Shown here piece after piece: positions 1 through 7,051 of a stretch of 64,000 nt of DNA. The first letter of the stretch is position 1. Every line of letters begins with the position of its first letter. This DNA is from CALESS01 sp041741455 (GTDB taxonomy: Bacteria; Chloroflexota; Anaerolineae; Anaerolineales; Anaerolineaceae), in contig JBGSJZ010000011.1 of assembly GCA_041741455.1 (NCBI GenBank), positions 1 through 64,000 on the forward strand, read 5' to 3'. Position numbers and translations under genes: made by a program. The notes under the pieces are model-generated. The model ran no database searches, was not told the origin of the DNA, and saw only the letters and a list, made by a program, of their open reading frames with translations.

Positions 1-1021
1 GAATTGGTTCCGGGAGACAAATTCCGCCACCTATCTGGCCGCCCTCTACACAGAATACGATCAGAATTTTGGCAGTTTCGGCTCCTGGTCCCGCCTGGCC
101 ACGGATCCGGGTGGCGAGAACGAAATTATCCTGTTCAAGTCGTGCTATCCCAATTCTAACCTGGGCGGATCCCCCACGGATACCGCCACCGTTGGAGACA
201 ACCCGATGCGCGGCGCCTGGGCTGGCGATTCATCCTACACCGTGGCCAATGCCAAGGGTATCTACAACGACCTGCTGGTCTATTTTGCCACCCGCCAGGA
301 TAAGCTCTTCATCGTGGTGACCGCCCCGCCGCTGGTTCAATCAGCGACCAATGCCACCCTGGCTGCCAACGCCCGCGCCCTCAACAACTGGCTGGTCAAC
401 GATTGGCTGGATGCCTACCCGTACACCAACGTGGCTGTGTTTGACTTCTACAACGTCCTGACCAGCAACGGCGGGGATATTGACACGAATGACCTGGGGT
501 CAGAGACCGGCAACCATCACCGCTGGTGGAATGGCGCGGTGCAGCACATCCAAACCGTGAATAACAACTATGCCTCGTATCCCAATGGTGACAGCCACCC
601 CAATTTAGCGGGCAATCAGAAAGCCACGGCCGAGTTCGTCCAACTGCTCAATGTCTATTATCACCGTTGGGCAGAGGCCAGCCCTACCGCTGTCACCCTG
701 GCATCCTTCAGCCAGGGCTTGATTACCAACGGCGTGAAACTGGATTGGATCACGGCCAGTGAAGTGGGGTTGGTGGGATTCAACCTCTATCGCTCCGATG
801 AGTTGGAAGGTATCAAGCAGAAGCTGAATGCCAACCTGATCCCGGCACTGACTCCGGGAGAACTGATGGGCAATACCTACCAATTTGCAGATGGCACAGC
901 CATTTCGGGGCAAACCTATAATTACTGGGTCGAGCTGGTGATGATCGATGGCAGCCAGGAATCGGATCCGGTGACCGTGGTGGTGCCCTATTGGATCCGG
1001 CTGCCAATGGTGTTTCATTAA
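1..1021 (+). CDS. secreted SGNH/GDSL-type hydrolase, C-terminal part (5' end outside window)
   Basis: The reading frame is open from the first bases of the window, so the start and any signal peptide lie upstream. About 340 residues are visible. The hydrolase part ends in a GDSHPNLAGNQKA block, which has the Asp-x-x-His layout of SGNH block V where the catalytic Asp and His sit; blocks I-III would lie partly before the window. From about 130 residues before the end there is a fibronectin-III-like beta domain (LDWITASEVGLVGFNLYRS and onwards). The protein ends in WIRLPMVFH, a short hydrophobic-basic tail similar to tails I know from secreted Chloroflexi proteins. The substrate is unknown; an esterase or carbohydrate deacetylase acting outside the cell is likely. 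The family call is moderately sure because the nucleophile block is not seen. Confidence 0.65.
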   Translation, partial: NWFRETNSATYLAALYTEYDQNFGSFGSWSRLATDPGGENEIILFKSCYPNSNLGGSPTDTATVGDNPMRGAWAGDSSYTVANAKGIYNDLLVYFATRQDKLFIVVTAPPLVQSATNATLAANARALNNWLVNDWLDAYPYTNVAVFDFYNVLTSNGGDIDTNDLGSETGNHHRWWNGAVQHIQTVNNNYASYPNGDSHPNLAGNQKATAEFVQLLNVYYHRWAEASPTAVTLASFSQGLITNGVKLDWITASEVGLVGFNLYRSDELEGIKQKLNANLIPALTPGELMGNTYQFADGTAISGQTYNYWVELVMIDGSQESDPVTVVVPYWIRLPMVFH

Positions 1022-1082
1022 TTTCAGGGTGAATTTTCGATTTTTGAAAACTTACATACCACCCAACGCCGGTTCCGGTTTC

Positions 1083-1344
1083 TGCGAGGAGTCATTACGG
1101 GGAAGCCGGAACACTTTTTCATTCAAATCCAATCTATATCAACCCACCTGCCTGCAGCAGGCCTGGCTGACCTGGTGGCTGTTACAGCACAAGGGGATTT
1201 AGAGCGAATTCAAGATTGGGGTTAGCCGGCAGAAAGGGAAAAATACTCACCCACGCCTGGGTCAAGTACGGGGAAATCGTGATCAGGGATGGCAATCAGT
1301 TGGAAAGTAATTTCACAGCGTTTGAAGGACTGCCTGAGGAATAG
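1083..1344 (+). pseudogene. decayed lasso-peptide B2-type transglutaminase-like gene
   Basis: This fills most of the gap between the hydrolase and the nucleotidyltransferase. One frame reads TCLQQAWLTWWLLQHKGI, then an in-frame TAG (1200-1202), then SEFKIGVSRQKGK. A one-base insertion in an A5 run (1239-1243) moves the frame, which continues ILTHAWVKYGEIVIRDGNQL and ends with TAG at 1342-1344. The catalytic Cys (codon 1149-1151), His of HAWV (1252-1254) and Asp of RDG (1288-1290) stand in the order and spacing (34 residues Cys to His) of the PF13471 transglutaminase-like peptidase that removes leader peptides in lasso peptide synthesis. At least two disabling changes are present, so it is not functional. 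The convergent neighbour is a PF14907 nucleotidyltransferase, a family also found in lasso clusters. No precursor or cyclase gene is seen. Confidence 0.7.
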
Positions 1345-1404
1345 CCTCCACCAATCACGGATGTTGAGAGGCTTTTCGTAAAAATCAGTTGTGGGAAAAC
1401 CTGC

Positions 1405-2616
1405 CTAGGGAATCTTGAGCCAACTGCGCAAGCGGCGGTTGGTTTTTATTTTGGGCTGGTTAAGGTTGAGCTTGCGCAAGTTGACGGCGGCAGAGAACTG
1501 ATCTTTGAGGAGATGGCCCGAGCGGCGTAAGGTGTTGGAAACCGTTGAAGGGTCGGAGGGAATCGCAGTAGCGGCAGGATGGCGGGTGTGAAACAGGGAG
1601 CGCCAGAGCTTGCCCACTTTTTTGAAACTCCAGCGCAGGGCTGGCCGCAGGCCGGATGGGGGGGTGTCCGGCAATTCTTCGCCGCTCAACATGACTTCGT
1701 AGACACCTTCTACGATGCCCTTTGGAATTGAAATAGCCGAGATTTTGGCAAGGGTCAGGGCTGGCAAAGGGGTGGAGAGCAGTTGGGCGGAGAGCTGCAG
1801 GAGGAGAGCTGTTCCCGGCAGGCAGTCGGTGGTCTCAGCGAAACCCCAGAAGGTGGTCCAGTCCAATTGAGCCGCAGTGCTGCGGATCAGCGCGTCGATA
1901 TCAAAAATGGCGCGGGGGCCATTGGCAAACAAATGCTGGTAGGCGGCATGCTGGCAGACATGGAAGAGAGCGAGGGCCGGTGAAAGCTGGCAGCAAGCGT
2001 GAGCGAAACAGGAACCGGGTTGAGAAGACTGCCAGATGAGATCCGGGGAGAGATTGGTCGTGCGGTTGGGCGTGGACAACTGCCAGTGGATTTCGACTGG
2101 GAAGATTGAATCCGGCCTGAAAAACGGTGGCAGGTGGTGACCGGGACCCTGCCAAACCGTGCCGCCCATCTGGTAGCCGAGGGTTTCAAAAATGGAAACG
2201 ACCCGGGCAAGGTGATGCTGGTGGACGAGCAAATCCAGGTCGGTCATCAGGCGGCAGGCTGGATTCTGGTAGATTGAGAATGCGAACGAAGCTCCTTTGA
2301 GCAAAATCACTGAAATTTGGTTGGATTCGAGGGCGGCCAGGATCTGGCTGAGCTGACGTTGTGCGTATAGATTACGGGCAGCGTTTTTCAGGAAACTGTT
2401 TCGTAACTCTTCGACAAAAGCCCTGGGGAGAACCTGATCAAACTGATTGTGGATGATGCGTTCATAGACCATAGGCGCAATGCTCTGGCGCAGCAGGAAT
2501 TGCTGGAGGGCGACCCAGTCTTCCGGATGGAGATGGGCGATTCCGGCAGACAACGACGCGTGAACGCCCTCCCTGGCTAAGGTGTAACTGAGTTGGATGA
2601 TTTCTGTGGGGGTCAT
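1405..2616 (-). CDS. PF14907-type nucleotidyltransferase family protein
   Basis: A 403-residue protein. Residues 105-130 hold the family signature: LLKGAS followed by the metal-binding DLDLLV (Asp126-x-Asp128), as in nucleotidyltransferases of the PF14907 group. The rest is mostly helical, and the last 80 residues are basic and look linker-like. The target of nucleotidyl transfer is unknown. Members of this family occur beside peptide-tailoring genes, including some lasso peptide clusters, which fits the decayed transglutaminase-like gene that faces it. The ATG lies 8 bp behind a TATAAT hexamer and has no Shine-Dalgarno sequence, so the transcript is probably leaderless or nearly so. The gene stands alone; the next minus-strand gene upstream starts over 800 bp away. 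Confidence 0.8.
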   Translation of the reverse strand: MTPTEIIQLSYTLAREGVHASLSAGIAHLHPEDWVALQQFLLRQSIAPMVYERIIHNQFDQVLPRAFVEELRNSFLKNAARNLYAQRQLSQILAALESNQISVILLKGASFAFSIYQNPACRLMTDLDLLVHQHHLARVVSIFETLGYQMGGTVWQGPGHHLPPFFRPDSIFPVEIHWQLSTPNRTTNLSPDLIWQSSQPGSCFAHACCQLSPALALFHVCQHAAYQHLFANGPRAIFDIDALIRSTAAQLDWTTFWGFAETTDCLPGTALLLQLSAQLLSTPLPALTLAKISAISIPKGIVEGVYEVMLSGEELPDTPPSGLRPALRWSFKKVGKLWRSLFHTRHPAATAIPSDPSTVSNTLRRSGHLLKDQFSAAVNLRKLNLNQPKIKTNRRLRSWLKIP

Positions 2617-2896
2617 TGGATCTTATTATAGCTGATCCTGGCGATTTCTCCGCTTCAGGCAGCCTTATTTGATGTTTGTAAATCAAACCTGAGCGGTAAG
2701 GGCGAAGCGGCTGGAAAAGTGGATTTCTTACCAAGAGGTGTAAATCCCCGGCTGCTTCGCGATCGCTTTTACCCGGGATCGTGAAAAAATCGTTCGTCAA
2801 CGGCGCACTTCGTGTGTGTGCCCCACCCCTCCGGGTGTGCGAGTGGCTTTTGCGTGGTCGGGAAAGACCGAGCAGCGTAGAACCATTCAGAAAAGC
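2617..2896. other. intergenic stretch, no gene seen
   Basis: Between the nucleotidyltransferase and the DedA gene. Open frames here are short and have no recognisable motifs or ribosome binding sites. Apart from the -10 near 2625 no signal was recognised. Confidence 0.5.
2625..2630 (-). promoter_or_regulatory. -10 hexamer just before the nucleotidyltransferase start
   Basis: TATAAT on the minus strand, 8 nt before the ATG at 2616. No purine-rich ribosome binding site lies between them. A convincing -35 was not found. Confidence 0.5.
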
Positions 2897-3487
2897 TCAG
2901 TGGATGGCCCCGACGGTATTCTTCTTTTTTCGCCGTTTGTTCCAGAGGAGACCAGCCAGGACCAGCAAGAGCGTCAAGCTCCACAGCACCACCTGGACGC
3001 CTGTCGAGGCTTGCTGGATGGTGTGGGAGGTCAGATACCCGAGCGTCAGCAAGGCAGCAGATTTTAGCAATTCGGCCAGGATCCAGGGAATGGCCCAGCG
3101 GCGAAGTGGAACCTGGCTGAGGCCGGTGGCGACCAGAGTCGGGATCGGAAAGCCGACCGTCAACTTGGAAAAAAAGATCAGGCGCGGGGCATGTTGATTG
3201 ACGCGGGTTTGGAGTTGAGCGACCAGCCCAGGATTGAGGCCGACCTTTGGCGCCAGCCGGGCCAGCCATTTTCGCTTTCCAAAGCGGCCCAGGCTGTACC
3301 AGCCCAGATCGGCAACCAGGTTGCCGAGGACGACCGAAAAATAGGCCGGGATCGGCAGGAGTAAGCCGCTGGAGGAAGCTGCGCCGCCTATCAGACTGGT
3401 AAGCGGTCCTTCGACCAGGGTGAACAGACCTAACAGGCAGTAGGGTAAAAATGATGATGGGCTGGAGGTGATGAATTGAAAAAGCAT
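2897..3487 (-). CDS. DedA/SNARE-associated (VTT domain) membrane protein
   Basis: About 196 residues from the chosen ATG at 3487, which gives a protein beginning MLFQFITSS; an upstream ATG at 3607 would add 40 residues that do not resemble the family. The sequence has the layout of DedA proteins: a re-entrant hydrophobic N-terminal part with an acidic residue (LFTLVEGPLTSLIGG), the GNLVADLGWYSLGRFG segment, and the conserved FFSKLTVGFPIPTLVATGL loop, followed by further membrane helices. DedA proteins are inner membrane proteins linked to lipid-carrier flipping and proton-motive-force maintenance; the substrate here cannot be read. The C-terminus ends in a basic RRKKK patch, expected on the cytoplasmic side. 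It is a single gene. Confidence 0.8.
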   Translation of the reverse strand: MLFQFITSSPSSFLPYCLLGLFTLVEGPLTSLIGGAASSSGLLLPIPAYFSVVLGNLVADLGWYSLGRFGKRKWLARLAPKVGLNPGLVAQLQTRVNQHAPRLIFFSKLTVGFPIPTLVATGLSQVPLRRWAIPWILAELLKSAALLTLGYLTSHTIQQASTGVQVVLWSLTLLLVLAGLLWNKRRKKKNTVGAIH

Positions 3488-3705
3488 GCGCCGGGTCCTG
3501 ATTTTCCTGCGATCAGTGTAGCCCGGTTGTATGAAGAAGTGGTTTAGGAGGGGTATAGATTTAATGATGGTTGGATTGATTCCAATGGAGGGAACCAGAG
3601 ATGTCACAGATAGCCAGAGATGAAAAAATAGCCGCAGATATTTAAATCATCCAGGGTTCGTTTTTTTGCTAACCGAGCAGCATTTGGGTAATCAGGATGA
3701 AGGCA

Positions 3706-4599
3706 TTAAGCAAAGGGGGGAGGGAGAAGATGATCCAGAAATTCGGCCAGTTCCTGCTCGGTGGTGATGCCCGGGGCGGGGAGCAGGTCAAAACGTTCCT
3801 CGTGTGTTATATGGTTGCCGGGCTTGAGGTTCACCAACGGACTGAGGCTTTCCAGCTCAAAGAAACGGTGATCGATGTACATTTCCAGCGGCGAATCCAG
3901 GTCCGGATAGGCGGCGCCGGGTTGGATGGTGACCGTTTTTCTGACCAGCACTCCGTGATGGAGGTAGACACCCCAACCAGAAGGGTGGTGATAGCCAATT
4001 TTGCAGGGCTGCTGGATGGTATCCGCCCGGAGGACCAGGTAATTTTGTAGAAAGCGCAGGCGGGGATCATCCAGCCGGGTATAAGGCCAGAGGGTCAGGC
4101 TGCGGTTGGGTAAATACCCGCCGGGGTCAACCCGGTTGGCGGGCTGGGGAAAGGCTGCCATGCCACCCAGAGAAAACTGGGTAATGCCCCAGGCAGCTAC
4201 TGTCCGGGGTTGGTCGCCAAGGTTGAGCAGGATGTGGCGCAGGTTGAAGCAAGCCTGCCGGGGGTGCAGTACGATTTCGATTTTTTTTTGCAAACCGCAA
4301 CGCAAGTCGATCGGTTGGGTCAGACGGACGCCGCCGGGGATGAGCTCTTCCAGGATTTCCCGGGGCTCGGTGAGGTAGGTGAGGTCCATGCTCTCCGGGG
4401 CAACCCAGAAACGATGACCACCGAGCAAATGGTATGTGCCATGAGGCGTCTGCCAACCAACCTCCGGTAATTCCGCCAGTAAATTCGGGCTGCCAAAGGC
4501 GGAACAATGGACCAGGCGCAGAGCGCCCTGGCTGAGGTAGCTGATCTTGACCAGGTTGTTATTGAGTGTCCCTGACGGGTAGGCTGAAACGTCCGGCAT
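3706..4599 (-). CDS. DUF4380-like protein with galactose-mutarotase-like beta fold
   Basis: A 297-residue soluble protein without a signal peptide. The GGHRFWVAPE stretch around residue 60 is the hallmark of the DUF4380 family, which has the beta-sandwich fold of aldose epimerases. The middle and C-terminal parts (for example GWGVYLHHGVLVRKT and EMYIDHRFFELESLSPL) look like the sugar-binding strands of that fold. Enzymatic activity is not established for the family; a role in binding or isomerising a sugar is a guess from the fold. The ATG at 4599 is supported by a purine-rich stretch upstream. Neighbours are in the same direction but 140 bp away, so it is probably a single transcription unit. 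Confidence 0.7.
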   Translation of the reverse strand: MPDVSAYPSGTLNNNLVKISYLSQGALRLVHCSAFGSPNLLAELPEVGWQTPHGTYHLLGGHRFWVAPESMDLTYLTEPREILEELIPGGVRLTQPIDLRCGLQKKIEIVLHPRQACFNLRHILLNLGDQPRTVAAWGITQFSLGGMAAFPQPANRVDPGGYLPNRSLTLWPYTRLDDPRLRFLQNYLVLRADTIQQPCKIGYHHPSGWGVYLHHGVLVRKTVTIQPGAAYPDLDSPLEMYIDHRFFELESLSPLVNLKPGNHITHEERFDLLPAPGITTEQELAEFLDHLLPPPFA

Positions 4600-4743
4600 C
4601 CATTCCTCTTCAGTAGATGATTGATTATAAAAATATCAGGATAATTTTACAGCACAACCGCCGGCCTGTTGGTAATTTGCAGGCACCAAAATGAGGTCGG
4701 AAAATGCTTCGGGCTGGAAGAGCAGCACCAAAGCATTCATTGG

Positions 4744-5121
4744 CTAATCTGAATCGCCAGACCCATCCTGAACCAACCATTTCTGCAATATCTCAACTTT
4801 GTCCGAGATATGAATTTCATCGGCGCGGTTCAGCTCCCAGGCCATTTCACTAAAACGACCGGAGGTCAGTCTTTCCGAGGGAACGTGAAAGGCAGCCCGC
4901 ACCCGGTAGATCGAAAAGCGGCCGAGGATGGCGCCGGCCAGGCCAGTACGCAGATCGTAAAATGATTCTGGCAGGTTACTGGCAGCGATCAAGATACGGC
5001 TGGTGGCGTTCTCAGCACAGATGGCAAGCAGATCCACGGCGGATTGCTCATTGGTGAGCTGCCAACCTGGCTGGCAGTGGATGTAAGGGGTGGAATGGTG
5101 GCAGACGAGGTGATAGTTCAT
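4744..5121 (-). CDS. DUF4180 family protein
   Basis: 125 residues. The sequence contains the family core: SAVDLLAICAENATSRILI, then NLPESFYDLRTGLAGAILGRFSIYRVRAAF and a C-terminal part ending in a helix that would follow the last strand. DUF4180 is a small domain of unknown function that resembles SpoIIAA/STAS-like folds and is repeatedly found next to PadR regulators. Here it is the second gene of a two-gene unit: it begins 20 bp after padR and shares its promoter and operator. This pairing suggests that it works in, or is controlled by, the stress circuit sensed by the PadR protein; the actual job is unknown. Confidence 0.85.
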   Translation of the reverse strand: MNYHLVCHHSTPYIHCQPGWQLTNEQSAVDLLAICAENATSRILIAASNLPESFYDLRTGLAGAILGRFSIYRVRAAFHVPSERLTSGRFSEMAWELNRADEIHISDKVEILQKWLVQDGSGDSD

Positions 5122-5141
5122 GATGTGTTTCCTGGTGCGTT

Positions 5142-5678
5142 TTAATTTTCGGTCAAGACTTGACGGACTCGGTCGATCCAGCTCAGTTCACAGGTCAAAT
5201 GGTCGACCAGATTTTGGGCTGCCAGTTGCTGGAAGAGCGCATGGCGGGAGGGGTGGGTAGCGGATGCCGAATTGCGGCGATTTTGCTCCTGTTGCATGAT
5301 CAGCGCCTGGCGAAGCTCATCCTCGTACCTGCCCAGGATCTGGATCGATTGCTCCGGCAGCAGCCGATCGGCAAAGAGGAACTGAACCAGGAAGTGATTT
5401 TTCATCTCGGGCTGGGTGGGGGGTGATGTCAGCCAATGCTGCAATTCAGCCTGGCCGGCCGGGGTGATGCGGTAGGTCTTGCGGGCAGGGTAAGCACTGC
5501 TTTCCGCCAGGCAGGCTTCCACCAGGCCTTCAGCGCTGAGTTGGAGCAGGGTGGTATAGACCTGGTTGTTGTTGCCGGACCAATGCAGGATGGCTGAATC
5601 GGCAAAGGTTTTTTTAAGGTCATAGCCGGTTTGGGGCTGCTGGTCCAGCAAACCGAGAATGGCATAGCGAATGGTCAT
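5142..5678 (-). CDS. PadR family transcriptional regulator
   Basis: 178 residues. The N-terminal half is the PadR winged helix: YAILGLLDQQPQTGYDLKKTF, then VYTTLLQLSAEGLVEA, then the wing with RKTYRITPAGQAELQHWL at residues 66-83. The C-terminal half (about 100-175) is a helical dimerisation region of the Vir_act_alpha_C type. PadR proteins are repressors that release DNA on binding small ligands. Two perfect ATGT-N8-ACAT sites lie between its start and the divergent gene at 5806, so it very probably represses itself and possibly that neighbour. DUF4180 follows 20 bp downstream. Confidence 0.92.
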   Translation of the reverse strand: MTIRYAILGLLDQQPQTGYDLKKTFADSAILHWSGNNNQVYTTLLQLSAEGLVEACLAESSAYPARKTYRITPAGQAELQHWLTSPPTQPEMKNHFLVQFLFADRLLPEQSIQILGRYEDELRQALIMQQEQNRRNSASATHPSRHALFQQLAAQNLVDHLTCELSWIDRVRQVLTEN

Positions 5679-5705
5679 GGATGCGTCCTAATTATTATGA
5701 ATTTC

Positions 5706-5739
5706 TATGTTAAGTATAACATATGTTAATAATAACATA
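5706..5739. promoter_or_regulatory. double PadR operator
   Basis: Two inverted repeats TATGTT-N6-AACATA overlap by 2 bp (5706-5723 and 5722-5739), giving two ATGT-N8-ACAT half-site pairs whose centres are 16 bp apart. This is the known consensus layout for PadR family operators. It lies 28 bp upstream of padR and 66 bp before the divergent gene. Confidence 0.85.
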
Positions 5740-5805
5740 TAGGAAATCCATTGTCAATCCAGTAAAATAGGTCATCAGATCGAGATTGAACCAGAGGAGT
5801 GATGA

Positions 5806-6192
5806 ATGAGCCCTGAGAAGAACCTGGTGCTGGCTGAGATTTACGGCCAGTTACGCCAAAAAATTGGCAAGTATGCGCCGCCTTTCGAAATTCGCTTCGA
5901 TGACGAACGGCGATTTGAGCTGTGGTCGGTGAAAGACCTGGTGATCGAGGGGCGCAAACGCAAGGAAGTGTTTTTTGCTTCCCTGATCATCCAGAAGGAT
6001 TATGTCGGGTTTTACTTTATGCCGGTTTATGCGGAGGCCGAGTTGACGAAGGTATTTGGCCCGGAACTGGTTAAATTGCTCAAGGGAAAATCCTGCTTTC
6101 ACATCAAGAAGCTGGATGAGGTCTTATTGGGGCAGGTCGAATCCGCACTGGACATTGGAGTTCAGCTTTACCAGGAAAGAGGTTGGATCTAG
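5806..6192 (+). CDS. small DUF1801/YdhG-like protein
   Basis: 128 residues, soluble, no signal peptide. The C-terminal half (FYFMPVYAEAELTKVFGPEL, then LLKGKSCFHIKKLDE, then a helix ending in YQERGWI) looks like the DUF1801/YdhG superfamily, a frataxin-like fold of unclear function. A good ribosome binding site (GAGGAG) precedes the ATG. The stop codon is followed directly by the ATG of the next gene, so the two are translationally coupled. The gene is divergent from padR and shares the intergenic operator, so control by PadR is possible. The family call is tentative. Confidence 0.6.
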   Translation: MSPEKNLVLAEIYGQLRQKIGKYAPPFEIRFDDERRFELWSVKDLVIEGRKRKEVFFASLIIQKDYVGFYFMPVYAEAELTKVFGPELVKLLKGKSCFHIKKLDEVLLGQVESALDIGVQLYQERGWI

Positions 6193-6852
6193 ATGAGCCG
6201 GCCAGGCTTTGAAGATTTGTTGGATTTTGAGACCCGCAAGACCTTTAGCGGTCTGAGCAGCCCAGCCCGGATCCAGGCCTTTCTGGATGAGATTCCCTAC
6301 CGGCCGGAGGATGAATATCTGTCACCGCTGGGGGCGATGCGGGATGGACGGGCGCACTGCTTCGATGGCGGACTGCTGGGGGCGCTGGCCTTGCGCCGAT
6401 TGGGGCATCCGCCGGTGATTATCGATTTAATTCCCTGGAATGATGATGACCATGTGTTGGCGGTGTATAAGATCGGACGGTGGTACGGGGCCGTGGCCAA
6501 GTCCAACTATTCCGGGCTGCGCCTACGAGAGGCGGTCTACCGGGACCCGCGCGAGCTGGTGATGTCGTATTTTGAGCAATTCTTCAACACCCTAGGGCAG
6601 AAAACGCTGCGGGGATACACCCAACCGATCCGGCTGGTGCCTTACGACCGCTGGAATTGGGAAACCGAGGATGCGGGTGCCTGGCGAGTGTATCAACGGA
6701 TGCTGGCAGCCCCGAAGGTGAAATTGTTTAATGAAGAGCAAATCCAGCAATGGGCGTTGGCGGATGAACGCTCAATAGAGGCAGGGTTGGTTGGCAGCCG
6801 GCCGGAAGGATTGTTCCAGCCAGATTCTAAACCTGAAACCTTGGGGTATTAG
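6193..6852 (+). CDS. transglutaminase-like cysteine enzyme, unknown substrate
   Basis: 219 residues. The segment DGRAHCFDGGLLGALALRRLG (about residues 52-72) places a Cys at the start of a helix, as in papain/transglutaminase folds, and WNDDDHVLAVYK about 25 residues later supplies a His with nearby Asp residues. This Cys-His layout is that of transglutaminase-like domains. There is no signal peptide, so it acts in the cytoplasm. It starts immediately after the stop of the DUF1801-like gene with no spacer, indicating a two-gene operon. I know similar proteins only as hypothetical proteins; whether it is a protease, an amidase or an inactive relative is open. Confidence 0.55.
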   Translation: MSRPGFEDLLDFETRKTFSGLSSPARIQAFLDEIPYRPEDEYLSPLGAMRDGRAHCFDGGLLGALALRRLGHPPVIIDLIPWNDDDHVLAVYKIGRWYGAVAKSNYSGLRLREAVYRDPRELVMSYFEQFFNTLGQKTLRGYTQPIRLVPYDRWNWETEDAGAWRVYQRMLAAPKVKLFNEEQIQQWALADERSIEAGLVGSRPEGLFQPDSKPETLGY

Positions 6853-6962
6853 AAAAGAATCAGAAAATACCTGGCCTGGCTGATAGGGGGTTGGGCGATG
6901 ACCGGCGTATTTTGAAAAATCCAGCCCAGACGCTTGATGCATGTAAACTTCTCGATTTGTTA

Positions 6963-7009
6963 AAAAACATCCGGCTCGATCACGCCAAAAAGTGGAGACC
7001 GAGCCGGAT
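6963..7009 (-). terminator. intrinsic terminator of the Tad cluster
   Basis: A 10-bp stem ATCCGGCTCG / CGAGCCGGAT (6969-6978 and 7000-7009) followed on the minus strand by a run of six T. It lies 43 bp after the stop of the last Tad gene. Confidence 0.85.
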
Positions 7010-7051
7010 TTCATTTAATCCTTGTACCTGACGAGTTATTTGCTCCCGGTG

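Noticed and set aside
1083..2616. A working lasso peptide gene cluster
   Set aside because: The peptidase-like gene is broken, and no precursor or cyclase gene is present.
3488..3607. Longer start for the DedA protein
   Set aside because: The extra 40 residues do not fit the family's N-terminus.
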